A stretch of DNA of 22,942 nt from positions 1 through 22,942 of the IMG/VR virus record IMGVR_UViG_3300009703_003287; one strand, 5' to 3'. Both the position numbers and the translations under genes were made by a program. This document shows, one piece after another, positions 12,980 through 21,193 of the stretch. Origin of the DNA: a virus. Within the stretch, counting starts at the first letter, position 1. Each line of letters opens with the position of its first letter. Below the pieces are notes generated by a model, which had not been told where the DNA came from, ran no database searches, and saw only the letters and a program-made list of their open reading frames with translations.

Positions 12980-15214
12980 ATGGCTGAAGTATTATTTGTA
13001 TACGCTTCAAAAGCAGAAAAAGAACCAGTAAAAATAATAAAAAACTATGAAGAATCATTAGATTTTGACGTAGCATTTTTATGTTCAGAAAAGAAAGACA
13101 AAATTTTAAAGAAAGATGTGGATTTAGATCTTTCTATATTTGAGAAATATAAAGTTGTTTGCCCTGTAGGAGCAGACTCTTTAAAATATTCTATAGGTAT
13201 GACAGGAATTACAAAGTATAATGGTATGTTTATTGAAAAAAAATATATACCTGTCATACACCCAAATCTAACAGTATTTAAACCACAATATGAAGAAGAC
13301 ATATATAAAGCCTTACAAAACGTCCTAAAAGTAATAAACGGAGAAATTGCAAGCGAAAGAAAACCAAAAAATTATTCAACAATTGAAACTACACAAGAAT
13401 TTGATAAATATTTTAAAGAGTTAAAGAGTGCAGAAACATTAGTGGTGGATATTGAAACTACATCACTTTCTCCAAGAAAAGGAAATGTTTTAGGTATAGC
13501 TTTTAGTACAAAAGTTAACGAAGGTGTATATATAACTTCTGATATTTGTAATATTTATAAGGAAGAACTTCATAAATTATTCTTAGAGAAAAAATGTGTT
13601 TTTCATAATTGTAAATTTGATGTCGGCTTTTTAAACTATGAATTTGGTTTTGAATTTCCAGACTTTGAAGATACTATGTTACTTCATTATTGTCTAGAAG
13701 AAGCTGTAGGAACGCACGGACTTAAATCTCTTGCACTTAGATTTACTGATTTAGGCGACTATGAAAAAGAGTTGGATGACTATAAAAAAGTTTTTGCAAG
13801 ACAAAATAAAATAAAATTAGCAGATTTTAATTATGGTATGATCCCGATGGACATACTTGCACCTTATGCTTGCCAAGATGCTGATGGTACTTTTCAACTA
13901 TTTGAAAAATTCTATCCTCTTGTAACTAATAACCAAAGATTTAATAATCTTTATAATAAAATCTTAAAACCTGCTACTAAAACATTGTTAATGTTAGAAA
14001 GTAACGGTGGACCAATAGACGCAAATAAATTAAATAGTATAAAAACAGAATATGAAATTGATATAGAAGAATGTGAAAACGAAATATTTTTAGATCCTGC
14101 TGTTCAAAGATTTGAAAGAATATATGAAAAAAACTTCAATCCAAATAGCACTATGCAATTAAGAGAACTATTCTTTAAAATTTTACAATTGAAACCTTCA
14201 AAGAAAACAGACTCTGGTGCTTGGTCTGTAGATAAAGAAGTACTAGCTGGGCTTAATCACCCTTTATCAGAAGCTGTTCTTGACCTTAGAGAAAAATCCA
14301 AAATGTTAGGAACATATATTTCAAATATTGTTGGAGGAGTAGACGCAGATTCTAGACTACGAAGTAGTTTTAATATACAGGGAACAACAAGCGGTCGCCT
14401 CTCTAGTTCTGGTGTACTAAATTATCAAAATATCCCAAGAGATAATAAAGATATTAAGAAAATATTTAAAGCTAGAGAAGGATTTAGTATTGTTCAGTGT
14501 GATTTAGGAACTGCAGAAGTTTACTATGCTGCTGCTTTAAGTAACGACCGTTTTTTACAAAAAGCATTTATTGAAAAACTAGACTTTCATTCTTACATAG
14601 CAAAACAAATATTTAATTTGCCGTGTAAGGTGGAAGAAGTTAAAGATTATTACTCAGATAAAAGACAACATGCAAAAGCAATTACCTTTGGTATTATGTA
14701 TCAAGCAGGGCCAGCAAAAGTAGCTCAAACAGCCGACGTAACTCCGCAAGAAGCTAAGATATTTATCAATAAATATTTTAGAGAAGCAAGAGAGTTAAAA
14801 CGTTTTATTGACGCTAGTAATGAATTTATAGAAAATAACGCATATATCTATAGTTTCTTTGGAAGAAAACGTAGATTACCAGAAAGTAAATCTACCAACG
14901 CAGGTGTTGCTAAACACTCTGTCAGAAGTGGTGTTAATTTCTTAGTTCAAAGTGTTGCCTCTGATATTAACTTACTAGGAGTGATTGATGCTATGGAATG
15001 GATTAAGGAAAATAAGTACCAAAAAGAAATTATTCCTTTTACAGTAGTTCACGACTCAATTGTTGCTGAAGTTAAAAATGAATTAGTTGATGAATGGGTA
15101 GTTAACTCAAAAAAATGTATACAAATAGATAGAGGTATATCTATACCTGGCAGGCCTATAGGCGTAGATTTCGAAATAGGACCTAGTTGGGGAGAACTAG
15201 AAAACTATGAGTAA
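12980..15214 (+). CDS. polA: DNA polymerase, family A, with 3'-5' exonuclease
   Basis: This is the phage replicative polymerase. ATG 12980 lies downstream of the promoter and after AAGGA, giving 744 residues. After a ~145-residue N-terminal region (not a 5' nuclease) comes the proofreading exonuclease: LVVDIETTS (Asp157, Glu159), CVFHNCKFDVGFL and PYACQDADGTF. The polymerase domain has the TSGRLSSSGVLNYQNIP primer-template motif. Motif A is VQCDLGTAEVYYAA (Asp508, Glu513). Motif B is RQHAKAITFGIMYQ (Arg562, Lys566, Phe570, Tyr574). Motif C is VVHDSIVAE (Asp692). Phe570 occupies the E. coli Pol I F762 position, a residue reported to vary with viral lifestyle. All catalytic residues are present. 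It is first in a seven-gene operon ending at the SSB gene. Confidence 0.96.
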   Translation: MAEVLFVYASKAEKEPVKIIKNYEESLDFDVAFLCSEKKDKILKKDVDLDLSIFEKYKVVCPVGADSLKYSIGMTGITKYNGMFIEKKYIPVIHPNLTVFKPQYEEDIYKALQNVLKVINGEIASERKPKNYSTIETTQEFDKYFKELKSAETLVVDIETTSLSPRKGNVLGIAFSTKVNEGVYITSDICNIYKEELHKLFLEKKCVFHNCKFDVGFLNYEFGFEFPDFEDTMLLHYCLEEAVGTHGLKSLALRFTDLGDYEKELDDYKKVFARQNKIKLADFNYGMIPMDILAPYACQDADGTFQLFEKFYPLVTNNQRFNNLYNKILKPATKTLLMLESNGGPIDANKLNSIKTEYEIDIEECENEIFLDPAVQRFERIYEKNFNPNSTMQLRELFFKILQLKPSKKTDSGAWSVDKEVLAGLNHPLSEAVLDLREKSKMLGTYISNIVGGVDADSRLRSSFNIQGTTSGRLSSSGVLNYQNIPRDNKDIKKIFKAREGFSIVQCDLGTAEVYYAAALSNDRFLQKAFIEKLDFHSYIAKQIFNLPCKVEEVKDYYSDKRQHAKAITFGIMYQAGPAKVAQTADVTPQEAKIFINKYFREARELKRFIDASNEFIENNAYIYSFFGRKRRLPESKSTNAGVAKHSVRSGVNFLVQSVASDINLLGVIDAMEWIKENKYQKEIIPFTVVHDSIVAEVKNELVDEWVVNSKKCIQIDRGISIPGRPIGVDFEIGPSWGELENYE

Positions 15215-15800
15215 AAATACAAATGTATGGTTTGTACGGCACGGGGAATCTGAATATAATCAAAAAGGGTTATTTACTGGTTGGCATGACCCTAAATTAA
15301 CAGAAGTAGGAATAAACCAGATAAAAGAGTTACAACATAACTTTAATGAAAAGTTTATAATTTTTGATAAAATATTTTGTTCAACTTTAAGGCGCTCTAT
15401 AGACTCAGCAGTTATTATGGCTAGAGAGTTTGATACTCCGTATGAAAATATGTCTCTTACTCTTGTAGAAGAACTAAAAGAGAGAAATTATGGGGACTGG
15501 TCAGGGCAAGCTAAAGAAGAAATATTAAAAAATGTTGGAGAAGAAGAGTACCTTAATACTAGAAGAGGATGGGAAACAAAACCTCCTAATGGTGAAAGTT
15601 TAAGGGATGTTGCAATAAGAGTTGAGCCTTTTATACAAAAAAACTTTATTTCTAACCCCGGAGGTAATTATCTAGTTGTTGCTCATGGAAATACTATCAG
15701 AGCAATTGCTGTTATAATTGACGCACATAAACCAGAAACAATACATATGTATGAAATAGAAGTAGGTAGTCATTTAAAATATCGAATAATAAATGAGTAA
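15207..15800 (+). CDS. Phosphoglycerate mutase-like histidine phosphatase
   Basis: The 197-residue product has the histidine phosphatase core. VWFVRHGESEYNQKG holds the phospho-accepting His12 (RHG at 11-13). FTGWHDPKLTEVG and KERNYGDWSGQ resemble the cofactor-dependent mutase GpmA, and RRGWETKPPNGESLRDV carries the GES motif. VVAHGNTIRAI supplies the second His (His160). GpmA is usually about 230-250 residues, so this is a shortened relative. It may be a true mutase, a phosphatase of sugar phosphates or nucleotides, or another branch such as CobC-like. The 8-nt overlaps with polA and with the next gene place it firmly in the replication operon, which hints at nucleotide or phosphate metabolism. 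That is inference. Confidence 0.85.
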   Translation: MSKNTNVWFVRHGESEYNQKGLFTGWHDPKLTEVGINQIKELQHNFNEKFIIFDKIFCSTLRRSIDSAVIMAREFDTPYENMSLTLVEELKERNYGDWSGQAKEEILKNVGEEEYLNTRRGWETKPPNGESLRDVAIRVEPFIQKNFISNPGGNYLVVAHGNTIRAIAVIIDAHKPETIHMYEIEVGSHLKYRIINE

Positions 15801-16299
15801 ATATTCTAAAATAAAATTTCCTTTTTATGGACTAAAAAATAAACCGTATAATATACAGTTTGAATTAGACAAAATTTTTTTACAAATATCTGAAAGAGAT
15901 AATCATATAAAAGTACTTGATGACAAAAGTATTGAAGGAGATTATTTTACAAGACTAGTAAAAATGGACGAAGAAAAATATACTAGAGTAAAATTTGATA
16001 TAACCTGTTTAAATATTGGAGATATTATAAGAAACAACATAAAATGGGGATTAGATTCTTCTGCAATAATATTTGATTTCTCTAAGAAAGAAAAATTTTC
16101 TCTGACTTGTAGAAAAATTAAAAAAATAACAAACAATTATGTATGGGTAAATAAAATAAGTTACCCTTTTAAAATATCAAACATTAAAAAAGCAGAAAAT
16201 AAAGATCAAATATATCTAAGTTTAGTAAATATTGATAGAAAATGGTATCCTTATCAATTTTCTTATAGCGAACATAATAGAAAGGTTATTTATTTATGA
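15793..16299 (+). CDS. Hypothetical protein, 168 aa
   Basis: I do not recognise this family. The product is basic and beta-rich by pattern. It has alternating hydrophobic strands (NIQFELDKIFLQISE, YTRVKFDITCLNIGDII, SAIIFDFSKKEKFSLTC, YVWVNKISYPFKI) with many Lys and Ile, and two Cys residues far apart. No signal peptide, membrane helix or nucleotide-binding loop is seen. Its stop and the pyrB start overlap as ATGA, and it overlaps the histidine phosphatase by 8 nt, so all three would be translated together. Its position next to PyrB does not make it a PyrI homologue: PyrI's C-terminal four-Cys zinc site is absent. Confidence 0.75.
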   Translation: MSKYSKIKFPFYGLKNKPYNIQFELDKIFLQISERDNHIKVLDDKSIEGDYFTRLVKMDEEKYTRVKFDITCLNIGDIIRNNIKWGLDSSAIIFDFSKKEKFSLTCRKIKKITNNYVWVNKISYPFKISNIKKAENKDQIYLSLVNIDRKWYPYQFSYSEHNRKVIYL

Positions 16300-17171
16300 T
16301 TTTAAATAAAAACAAACATTTTTTAACTTTAGACGGTGTATCGAAAGATAAAATTATAGAATTTTTTGAATATTGCGACCGTACTAATTATACTAATTTT
16401 ATAAATCGTATGGTGTTAACTAATTTATTTTATGAACCTTCTACAAGAACTAGTTCTAGTTTTCACTCCGCTGCTTATGAACTTGGAATTAATGTAATTC
16501 CAATTAATGAAGTTCATTACTCTAGTGTAACAAAAGGAGAAACCCTTGAAGATACAATTCAAACATTAGCATGTTATTCTAATGTAATTGTACTGAGACA
16601 TCCTGAAAAGGGAGCAGCAAAAAAAGCTGCAAAAATATCCTCAATACCAATTATAAATGCAGGGGATGGAGAAGGTGAGCACCCTACACAAACCTTGTTA
16701 GATTTATATACAATATGGAAAAATAAAAAAGAAATAGATGGACTAACTATAACTTTAATGGGAGATTTAAAAAATGGAAGAACAATTCATAGCCTTATAA
16801 AAGTACTAAGACAGTTTAAAGTTAAAATAAACTTAATAAGCCCTCATGAATTGCGAATACCTTCTGAATATTATGTAGGGATAACAGATATAGAATCAAC
16901 AACATTAACTCCATACGCTAGTGATACTGATGTGCTATATGTAACTAGAATTCAAAAAGAAAGGGGTTCATCAGGATTTTATGAATTAACTAATAAAGAT
17001 TTTTCTTTATTAAAAGATTCGGCAATTATTTTACACCCATTTCCTAGAAATAAAGAAATTCCGACATGGGTAGATCAAGATACTAGGGCAAAATACTTTG
17101 AACAGATTAAGAATGGTGTCATAGTAAGAAAAGGATTACTTAGATTAATATTAGATTATGAACAAGGTTAA
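16296..17171 (+). CDS. pyrB: Aspartate carbamoyltransferase catalytic chain
   Basis: ATCase joins carbamoyl phosphate and aspartate to make carbamoyl aspartate, the committed step of pyrimidine synthesis. The 291 residues cover both domains. The carbamoyl-phosphate site shows PSTRTSSS (49-55), TKGETLEDT (Lys80, the Lys84 of E. coli), LRHPEKGAA (Arg101) and GEHPTQTLLDL (His129, Gln132). The aspartate domain shows MGDLKNGRTIHS (Arg162), TRIQKERG and LHPFPRNKEI. All residues I know to be catalytic in E. coli PyrB are present, and the length is slightly under the usual ~305 because the first helix and the 240s loop are short. It overlaps the unknown gene before it by 4 nt and the UvsW-like helicase after it by 14 nt. 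Activity looks intact. No regulatory chain is nearby. Confidence 0.95.
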   Translation: MILNKNKHFLTLDGVSKDKIIEFFEYCDRTNYTNFINRMVLTNLFYEPSTRTSSSFHSAAYELGINVIPINEVHYSSVTKGETLEDTIQTLACYSNVIVLRHPEKGAAKKAAKISSIPIINAGDGEGEHPTQTLLDLYTIWKNKKEIDGLTITLMGDLKNGRTIHSLIKVLRQFKVKINLISPHELRIPSEYYVGITDIESTTLTPYASDTDVLYVTRIQKERGSSGFYELTNKDFSLLKDSAIILHPFPRNKEIPTWVDQDTRAKYFEQIKNGVIVRKGLLRLILDYEQG

Positions 17172-18450
17172 AATAAAACACGCTACTATAACAGATAGAA
17201 TTTATATAAAAGAAGAAGATATTGTTGATCTTGCTTCTTTTAAGTCAGCATACACATATTTAGTAGGTGATGATATTTTTCAAACATATGACTATGATGA
17301 AGAAAAAACATTGTATTCTGTACCTAGTAATTCTTATAAAAAATTAAATTTTCAAGAATATGAAGATTTGAGAAATTTTGAAGACCATACAAAAGAACTC
17401 ACCTTTAATGGAGAACTTAGACCTGAACAACAAGTAATGGTCAATGAGTTTTTTGCTATTAATGATAGAGTTAGAAGTGGACTTTTTCAAGCACCCTGTG
17501 GATGGGGTAAAACATATGTAGCATGTAATTTAATTACAAGGGCAAATAAAAAAACACTAATATTAGTACATACTAAATTATTATTTAGACAGTGGATAGA
17601 AGAACTTACAAACCAAATTCCTGATATAGAAATAGGAGCTATAGGAGACAGTTTATTTTCAATAGGAGAAATAACTGTTGGAATATATAAAAGCGTATTA
17701 AATAACATAGAAAGTTTACACGATAGTTTTAGTTTATTAATAGTGGACGAAGCACATTTATGCCCTGCTGATATGTTTTCCCAAGCAGTAAATTCTATTA
17801 ATTGTAGAGCAAAAATTGCTATTACCGCAACTCCAAAGAGGAAAGACGGTAAGCATGTATTTTTAGATGATTACTTTACTTCTTTTAAATCTTTTGCAAA
17901 AGACCCTCGAATTTTATTGGACCCAAAAGTAGAAATTATGCCTACAGATATACCATTTATGGTAATTGATCCAAAACGTGATTGGAGTCGGCAAATAAAT
18001 AAACTTTCTAAAAATTCGGAATATATAAAATTAATTGCAAAAACAGCTATTGAAAAAATAGCAAATGGAAGATGTCCTTTAATTTTAGCAGATAGACTTG
18101 ATATGTTAAAAGACCTTAATAAACTTATACCTAATAGTGCATTAATGATTGGTTCAACAAAAGAAGAAGACCGTAAAGAAACACTTGAAAACGTAGGAAC
18201 TAAATATAAATGTGTTTTAAGTACAAAACTTTTTGATGAAGGAATTAGTTGTCATAGATTAGATACCTTATTTTTAACATGTCCTTCTAATAACCCTATA
18301 AAATTAGAACAAAGAATAGGTAGGATTATCAGAGAACACGAGGACAAACAACGACCTTTAATAGTAGATTTTTGGTTAAAAGGACCCATAGTAGGAAAAC
18401 AACAAAAAAATAGGTATGAATGGTATAAACGTCAAAACTATGACTTATGA
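17158..18450 (+). CDS. uvsW: UvsW-like superfamily 2 DNA helicase
   Basis: T4 UvsW is an SF2 helicase that remodels replication forks, R-loops and recombination intermediates. The 430-residue product has the same motif set: the Q-motif-like LRPEQQVMVNEFF, Walker A FQAPCGWGKT (APCGWGKT at 112-119), ILVHTKLLFRQW (Ia), LLIVDEAH (DEAH at 197-200), AITATPKRKDG (III), VLSTKLFDEGI (V) and LEQRIGRIIRE (VI). The N-terminal ~85 residues resemble the UvsW substrate-binding domain only in position. Length is somewhat below T4 UvsW (503). It overlaps pyrB by 14 nt. The next gene starts inside its last codons, so expression is coupled with the SSB end of the operon. Confidence 0.9.
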   Translation: MNKVKIKHATITDRIYIKEEDIVDLASFKSAYTYLVGDDIFQTYDYDEEKTLYSVPSNSYKKLNFQEYEDLRNFEDHTKELTFNGELRPEQQVMVNEFFAINDRVRSGLFQAPCGWGKTYVACNLITRANKKTLILVHTKLLFRQWIEELTNQIPDIEIGAIGDSLFSIGEITVGIYKSVLNNIESLHDSFSLLIVDEAHLCPADMFSQAVNSINCRAKIAITATPKRKDGKHVFLDDYFTSFKSFAKDPRILLDPKVEIMPTDIPFMVIDPKRDWSRQINKLSKNSEYIKLIAKTAIEKIANGRCPLILADRLDMLKDLNKLIPNSALMIGSTKEEDRKETLENVGTKYKCVLSTKLFDEGISCHRLDTLFLTCPSNNPIKLEQRIGRIIREHEDKQRPLIVDFWLKGPIVGKQQKNRYEWYKRQNYDL

Positions 18451-18958
18451 CTGGATGACAGAACTACAGAAAAAAATAAAATCAAATAAAACTTACTATA
18501 ATTGGCAAGAGCTAAAATCAGATGCAGATGGACATCCTAATGGCATATTGATCTTGACTTTTGCCCTTTATAAAAGGTATAATACAATACTGGCTAAAAA
18601 CACAGAAAGCCTTTTTCAAATCTTACACATAGATAGTATTCCTTTAAAAATTGTAAGGAATAGTAATATAATAATTACTACTGACTTTAAAGAAGTAGTT
18701 TCTCATTATATGTGTAAAGATGAACAAAGTTATTTTACAAACGGTAATTTTCTTACAGCAATTTGTCCTGTTAGAAAAAAATTAGAATATTTATTTCTAT
18801 TATCTATGAGAGATCCAAGTGATCCCTCTGCTAGAATTCCAAAAGAATATCTAGATGAAGAACAACTTAATTGGGCAGAAAAAAATCCGTTTATAAAAAC
18901 CATCGAAGACAAAATAGTTTTCGTTCCAGAATTAATACGAAACAAAGGAGAAAAATAG
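18440..18958 (+). CDS. Hypothetical protein between UvsW-like helicase and SSB
   Basis: I do not recognise this family. I chose ATG 18440, which overlaps the helicase stop by 11 nt; ATG 18416 would overlap by 35 nt, and ATG 18455 is a further option. The ~172-residue product begins TYDWMTELQKKIKSNKTYYN and contains ILILTFALYKRYNTILAKN and YLFLLSMRDPSDPSARIPKEY. It ends with a Lys/Glu-rich tail. It looks mainly helical, has no membrane span despite short hydrophobic runs, and shows no catalytic motif. Being translated just before SSB (1 nt between stop and ATG) suggests a replication or recombination role, for example a loader or mediator. That is only by association. Confidence 0.72.
   Translation: MTYDWMTELQKKIKSNKTYYNWQELKSDADGHPNGILILTFALYKRYNTILAKNTESLFQILHIDSIPLKIVRNSNIIITTDFKEVVSHYMCKDEQSYFTNGNFLTAICPVRKKLEYLFLLSMRDPSDPSARIPKEYLDEEQLNWAEKNPFIKTIEDKIVFVPELIRNKGEK
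18554..18583 (+). promoter_or_regulatory. Possible internal promoter for the SSB gene
   Basis: TTGACT (18554-18559), an 18-nt spacer and a perfect TATAAT (18578-18583) lie inside the preceding gene. They could give an extra SSB transcript starting near 18590. Such matches arise by chance in AT-rich coding DNA. Confidence 0.35.
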
Positions 18959-18959
18959 T

Positions 18960-19613
18960 ATGGTATCATGGGATCAAGCAAAGGGAAATACAAGTACCGG
19001 AAATCAAAGAAGAGAAGTCGAACGACTTTCAATGCAAATCGGAGACACTAAAGTCCGTTTAATCGGAGAAGTCTTACCGAGATATGTATATTGGGTAACT
19101 ACCAATGAAGGCAAGAAAATGCCTGTAGAATGTTTACGATATAGTAGGGTAACAGAGACATTTGATGATTCTGTTCCTGATCCTCTAAAAGAAGTTGATG
19201 AAGCTATCTTTGGGGATAAACCACAGTTTGCATATATTTGTAATGTAATCGACAGGTCAGATGGCAAAATTAAGTTATTTGATTTAAGAGCTACAATTTA
19301 CAGACAAATTGTTGATTATGCAACTAATCCAGAGTATGGTAATCCTGCTGATGTTAAAACAGGTTACGATCTTACGATTAAGAAAGAAAAAACAGGTCCA
19401 CTACCTCAAAACGTAAAATATACAACTATTCCCGCACGAGCAAGCACTGAACTAACAGACGCCGAAACGGGATTAGAACTTTTTGATTTAGAAAGAATCT
19501 ATAAGCGCCAAACATATGACGAGCAAAAACAATGGTTAATACAAAATACTGCGTATTTTGCTGATCTTGCCGGAGGCGAGATGGCTGCTGAATCTGTAGA
19601 TGATTTGGATTAA
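18960..19613 (+). CDS. Single-stranded DNA-binding protein, T4 gp32-like
   Basis: The protein coats ssDNA at the fork and during recombination. The 217-residue product shows the OB-type core seen in gp32-like phage SSBs: TKVRLIGEVLPRYVYWV (30-46), MPVECLRYSR, FAYICNVIDRSDGKIKLFDL, IYRQIVDYATNPEYGNPAD and GYDLTIKKEKTGPLPQNVKY. An acidic tail (GGEMAAESVDDLD) follows, as is usual for SSBs that recruit partners. The gp32 zinc ligands are not visible; only two Cys are present. The N-terminal basic segment (RREVERLSMQ) may serve cooperative binding. AGGAG lies close upstream. It is the last gene of the polymerase operon and is followed by a hairpin terminator. Confidence 0.85.
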   Translation: MVSWDQAKGNTSTGNQRREVERLSMQIGDTKVRLIGEVLPRYVYWVTTNEGKKMPVECLRYSRVTETFDDSVPDPLKEVDEAIFGDKPQFAYICNVIDRSDGKIKLFDLRATIYRQIVDYATNPEYGNPADVKTGYDLTIKKEKTGPLPQNVKYTTIPARASTELTDAETGLELFDLERIYKRQTYDEQKQWLIQNTAYFADLAGGEMAAESVDDLD

Positions 19614-19631
19614 ATTAATTATAAAAACTAA

Positions 19632-19661
19632 GGTCGTAGACTCTATGAAAGAGCTACGACC
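19632..19661 (+). terminator. Hairpin terminator after the SSB gene
   Basis: GGTCGTAG (19632-19639) pairs with CTACGACC (19654-19661). An inner CTCT/AGAG helix follows a single bulged A at 19640, around a 5-nt loop. The trailing CTATATTTATG is moderately T-rich. It ends the polymerase operon. No promoter is visible before the next gene at 19683, so read-through is likely. Confidence 0.72.
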
Positions 19662-19682
19662 TATATTTATGAGGGGACTAAT

Positions 19683-20495
19683 ATGAAGAAAATAAAACTT
19701 TCAGACAAAACTAAAGAGGCAAAAGTAGAAGGTGTTTCATCTGATAATCTTAGTGGTATAGAATCCATTAAAATTGATGAAGATTTTATGCGAGAAAATT
19801 GTAATGTATTTTTCGCTACTCCTTGCTATGGTGGACTCATTACAGACCAATACTTTTTAAGTATGTTTAAAACTACGCAAGAATTAATTAGAGCAGGTGT
19901 TAATTATCGAGTTACTACGCTTAGAAACGAAAGCCTAGTCACAAGAGCAAGAAATATCTTAACCGCAATGTTTTTACAAAGCGGAGCATCACATTTATTC
20001 TTTATTGATGCAGATATTGAATGGGATCACGAATCAATTTTTAGAGCACTTTCTTTAGACGAAGATATTGTAGTAGGAGCTTATCCTAAAAAAGCCCTGC
20101 CTGTTCAATATGCGTTAAATTTTAAATTTGTAAGTCCAGAAACGCACGAAGTTAGGATTAACAAAGGCGCAGTTGAAGTATTAGACGCATCTACAGGGTT
20201 TTTCTGTATAAAAAGAGAAGTATTTGATAAAATGATGGTCGCGTATCCAGAATTACATTATAAAAATGATAGTAATATTGACGAAGATGCGGCAAGATAC
20301 TGTTATGCTTTTTTTGATACTATGATTGACCCTGACGATAATAGATATTTATCGGAAGACTATACATTTTGTAGATTATGGCAGAAACTTGGTGGAAGTA
20401 TTTGGTTAGACCCAAAAACTAGGTTAAACCATGTTGGAACATATACTTTTGAGGGAGATGTTAGTAAGATTATATCTTTTAACAATAACAAATGA
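19683..20495 (+). CDS. GT-A-fold glycosyltransferase
   Basis: The 270-residue product fits a GT-A nucleotide-sugar transferase: NVFFATPCYGGLITDQYF (opening Rossmann strand), VTTLRNESLVTRARNILTAMF, HLFFIDADIEWDHES with the metal-binding DAD at 109-111, and DIVVGAYPKKALPVQY. LDASTGFFCIKREVFDKM and LSEDYTFCRLW supply the late acidic and Trp-containing motifs; WLDPKTRLNHVGTYTFEGD closes the domain. The first ~35 residues are a Lys/Ser-rich extension. GAGGGG precedes ATG 19683. It overlaps the next gene by 4 nt (ATGA) and leads a five-gene sugar-related cluster. The acceptor is unknown. Similar proteins occur in marine tailed phages as far as I recall. Confidence 0.88.
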   Translation: MKKIKLSDKTKEAKVEGVSSDNLSGIESIKIDEDFMRENCNVFFATPCYGGLITDQYFLSMFKTTQELIRAGVNYRVTTLRNESLVTRARNILTAMFLQSGASHLFFIDADIEWDHESIFRALSLDEDIVVGAYPKKALPVQYALNFKFVSPETHEVRINKGAVEVLDASTGFFCIKREVFDKMMVAYPELHYKNDSNIDEDAARYCYAFFDTMIDPDDNRYLSEDYTFCRLWQKLGGSIWLDPKTRLNHVGTYTFEGDVSKIISFNNNK

Positions 20496-21193
20496 AAATA
20501 AAATTTCACCAAGTTAGAGAGCTACCAGAACCTATAGAAAAACCTTATCCAGGATCAAGAAATTTACCCGATTGGTTTAAAAACTTATCTAACAAAACTA
20601 CAGGTGATTTTAAAACTGTTAAAAAATGTCCACCATTTTTAGATGCCATGTCAACAGGATATATTATACCTGTTCCAATGGATTTAATTATTGCAATAGA
20701 CGAAAAAGGGGAAGACTGGGTCTTATTTCCAAAAAAAGGAGATAAAGAAAAGTATGGAAAATATACTATTGTTGAGAGTCATGATGCGAGTCAATACCCA
20801 GGAACCCCTTTCGCAAATATGCCTGTCCGTAAATTATACACTCCTTGGATTATTGAAACTGAACCGGGATATTCTTTGTTATTTTTACCCCCTATTAATA
20901 GGTTTGATTTACCCTGTGTACCTATAAGTGGACTAGTTGAGTGTGACAATTACTTTAACACAGTAAATTTTCCTTGTGTTTTTCCTACATTAAGACCTGG
21001 ATATGAAGTTAGATTAACTAAAGGTGATCCTTTAGTACAGGTTGTACCTATAAAAAGAGATACCTGGGACGCAAAACATACTTTTTTAGATGATGACATT
21101 CTAAACAGAGCACATGACTATCGAGAAAGTATGGCTGCCGACAGAGATGATTTTTATAAAAGAAAAGCGTGGGAAAAGAAAAATTTTAAATGA
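20492..21193 (+). CDS. Hypothetical protein, 233 aa, possibly DUF6065-like
   Basis: I recognise the pattern only loosely. The order PDWFKNL, VKKCPPFLDAMSTGYIIPVP, DWVLFPKK, SQYPGTPF, YTPWIIETEPGYSLLFLPPIN, GLVECDNYFNTVNFPC and GDPLVQVVPIKRDTW recalls an uncharacterised phage and bacterial family often labelled DUF6065. That label is from memory and unchecked. The protein looks beta-rich and cupin-like, with many Pro and aromatic residues, and has no clear metal triad. The C terminus (RAHDYRESMAADRDDFYKR) is charged and helical. It sits between a glycosyltransferase and an epimerase with 4-nt overlaps on both sides, so it likely serves the same modification pathway. Confidence 0.8.
   Translation: MKIKFHQVRELPEPIEKPYPGSRNLPDWFKNLSNKTTGDFKTVKKCPPFLDAMSTGYIIPVPMDLIIAIDEKGEDWVLFPKKGDKEKYGKYTIVESHDASQYPGTPFANMPVRKLYTPWIIETEPGYSLLFLPPINRFDLPCVPISGLVECDNYFNTVNFPCVFPTLRPGYEVRLTKGDPLVQVVPIKRDTWDAKHTFLDDDILNRAHDYRESMAADRDDFYKRKAWEKKNFK

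Noticed and set aside
12529-13302. Minus-strand reading frames opposite primase and polymerase
   Set aside because: They mirror strongly supported + strand genes, have Leu/Phe/Ile-rich low-complexity products and no family pattern or start signals. The same holds for the other minus-strand frames in the window.
15793-16299. Unknown 168-residue protein as the PyrI regulatory chain of ATCase
   Set aside because: PyrI's four-Cys zinc site is absent; only two distant Cys residues occur and the pattern does not match.
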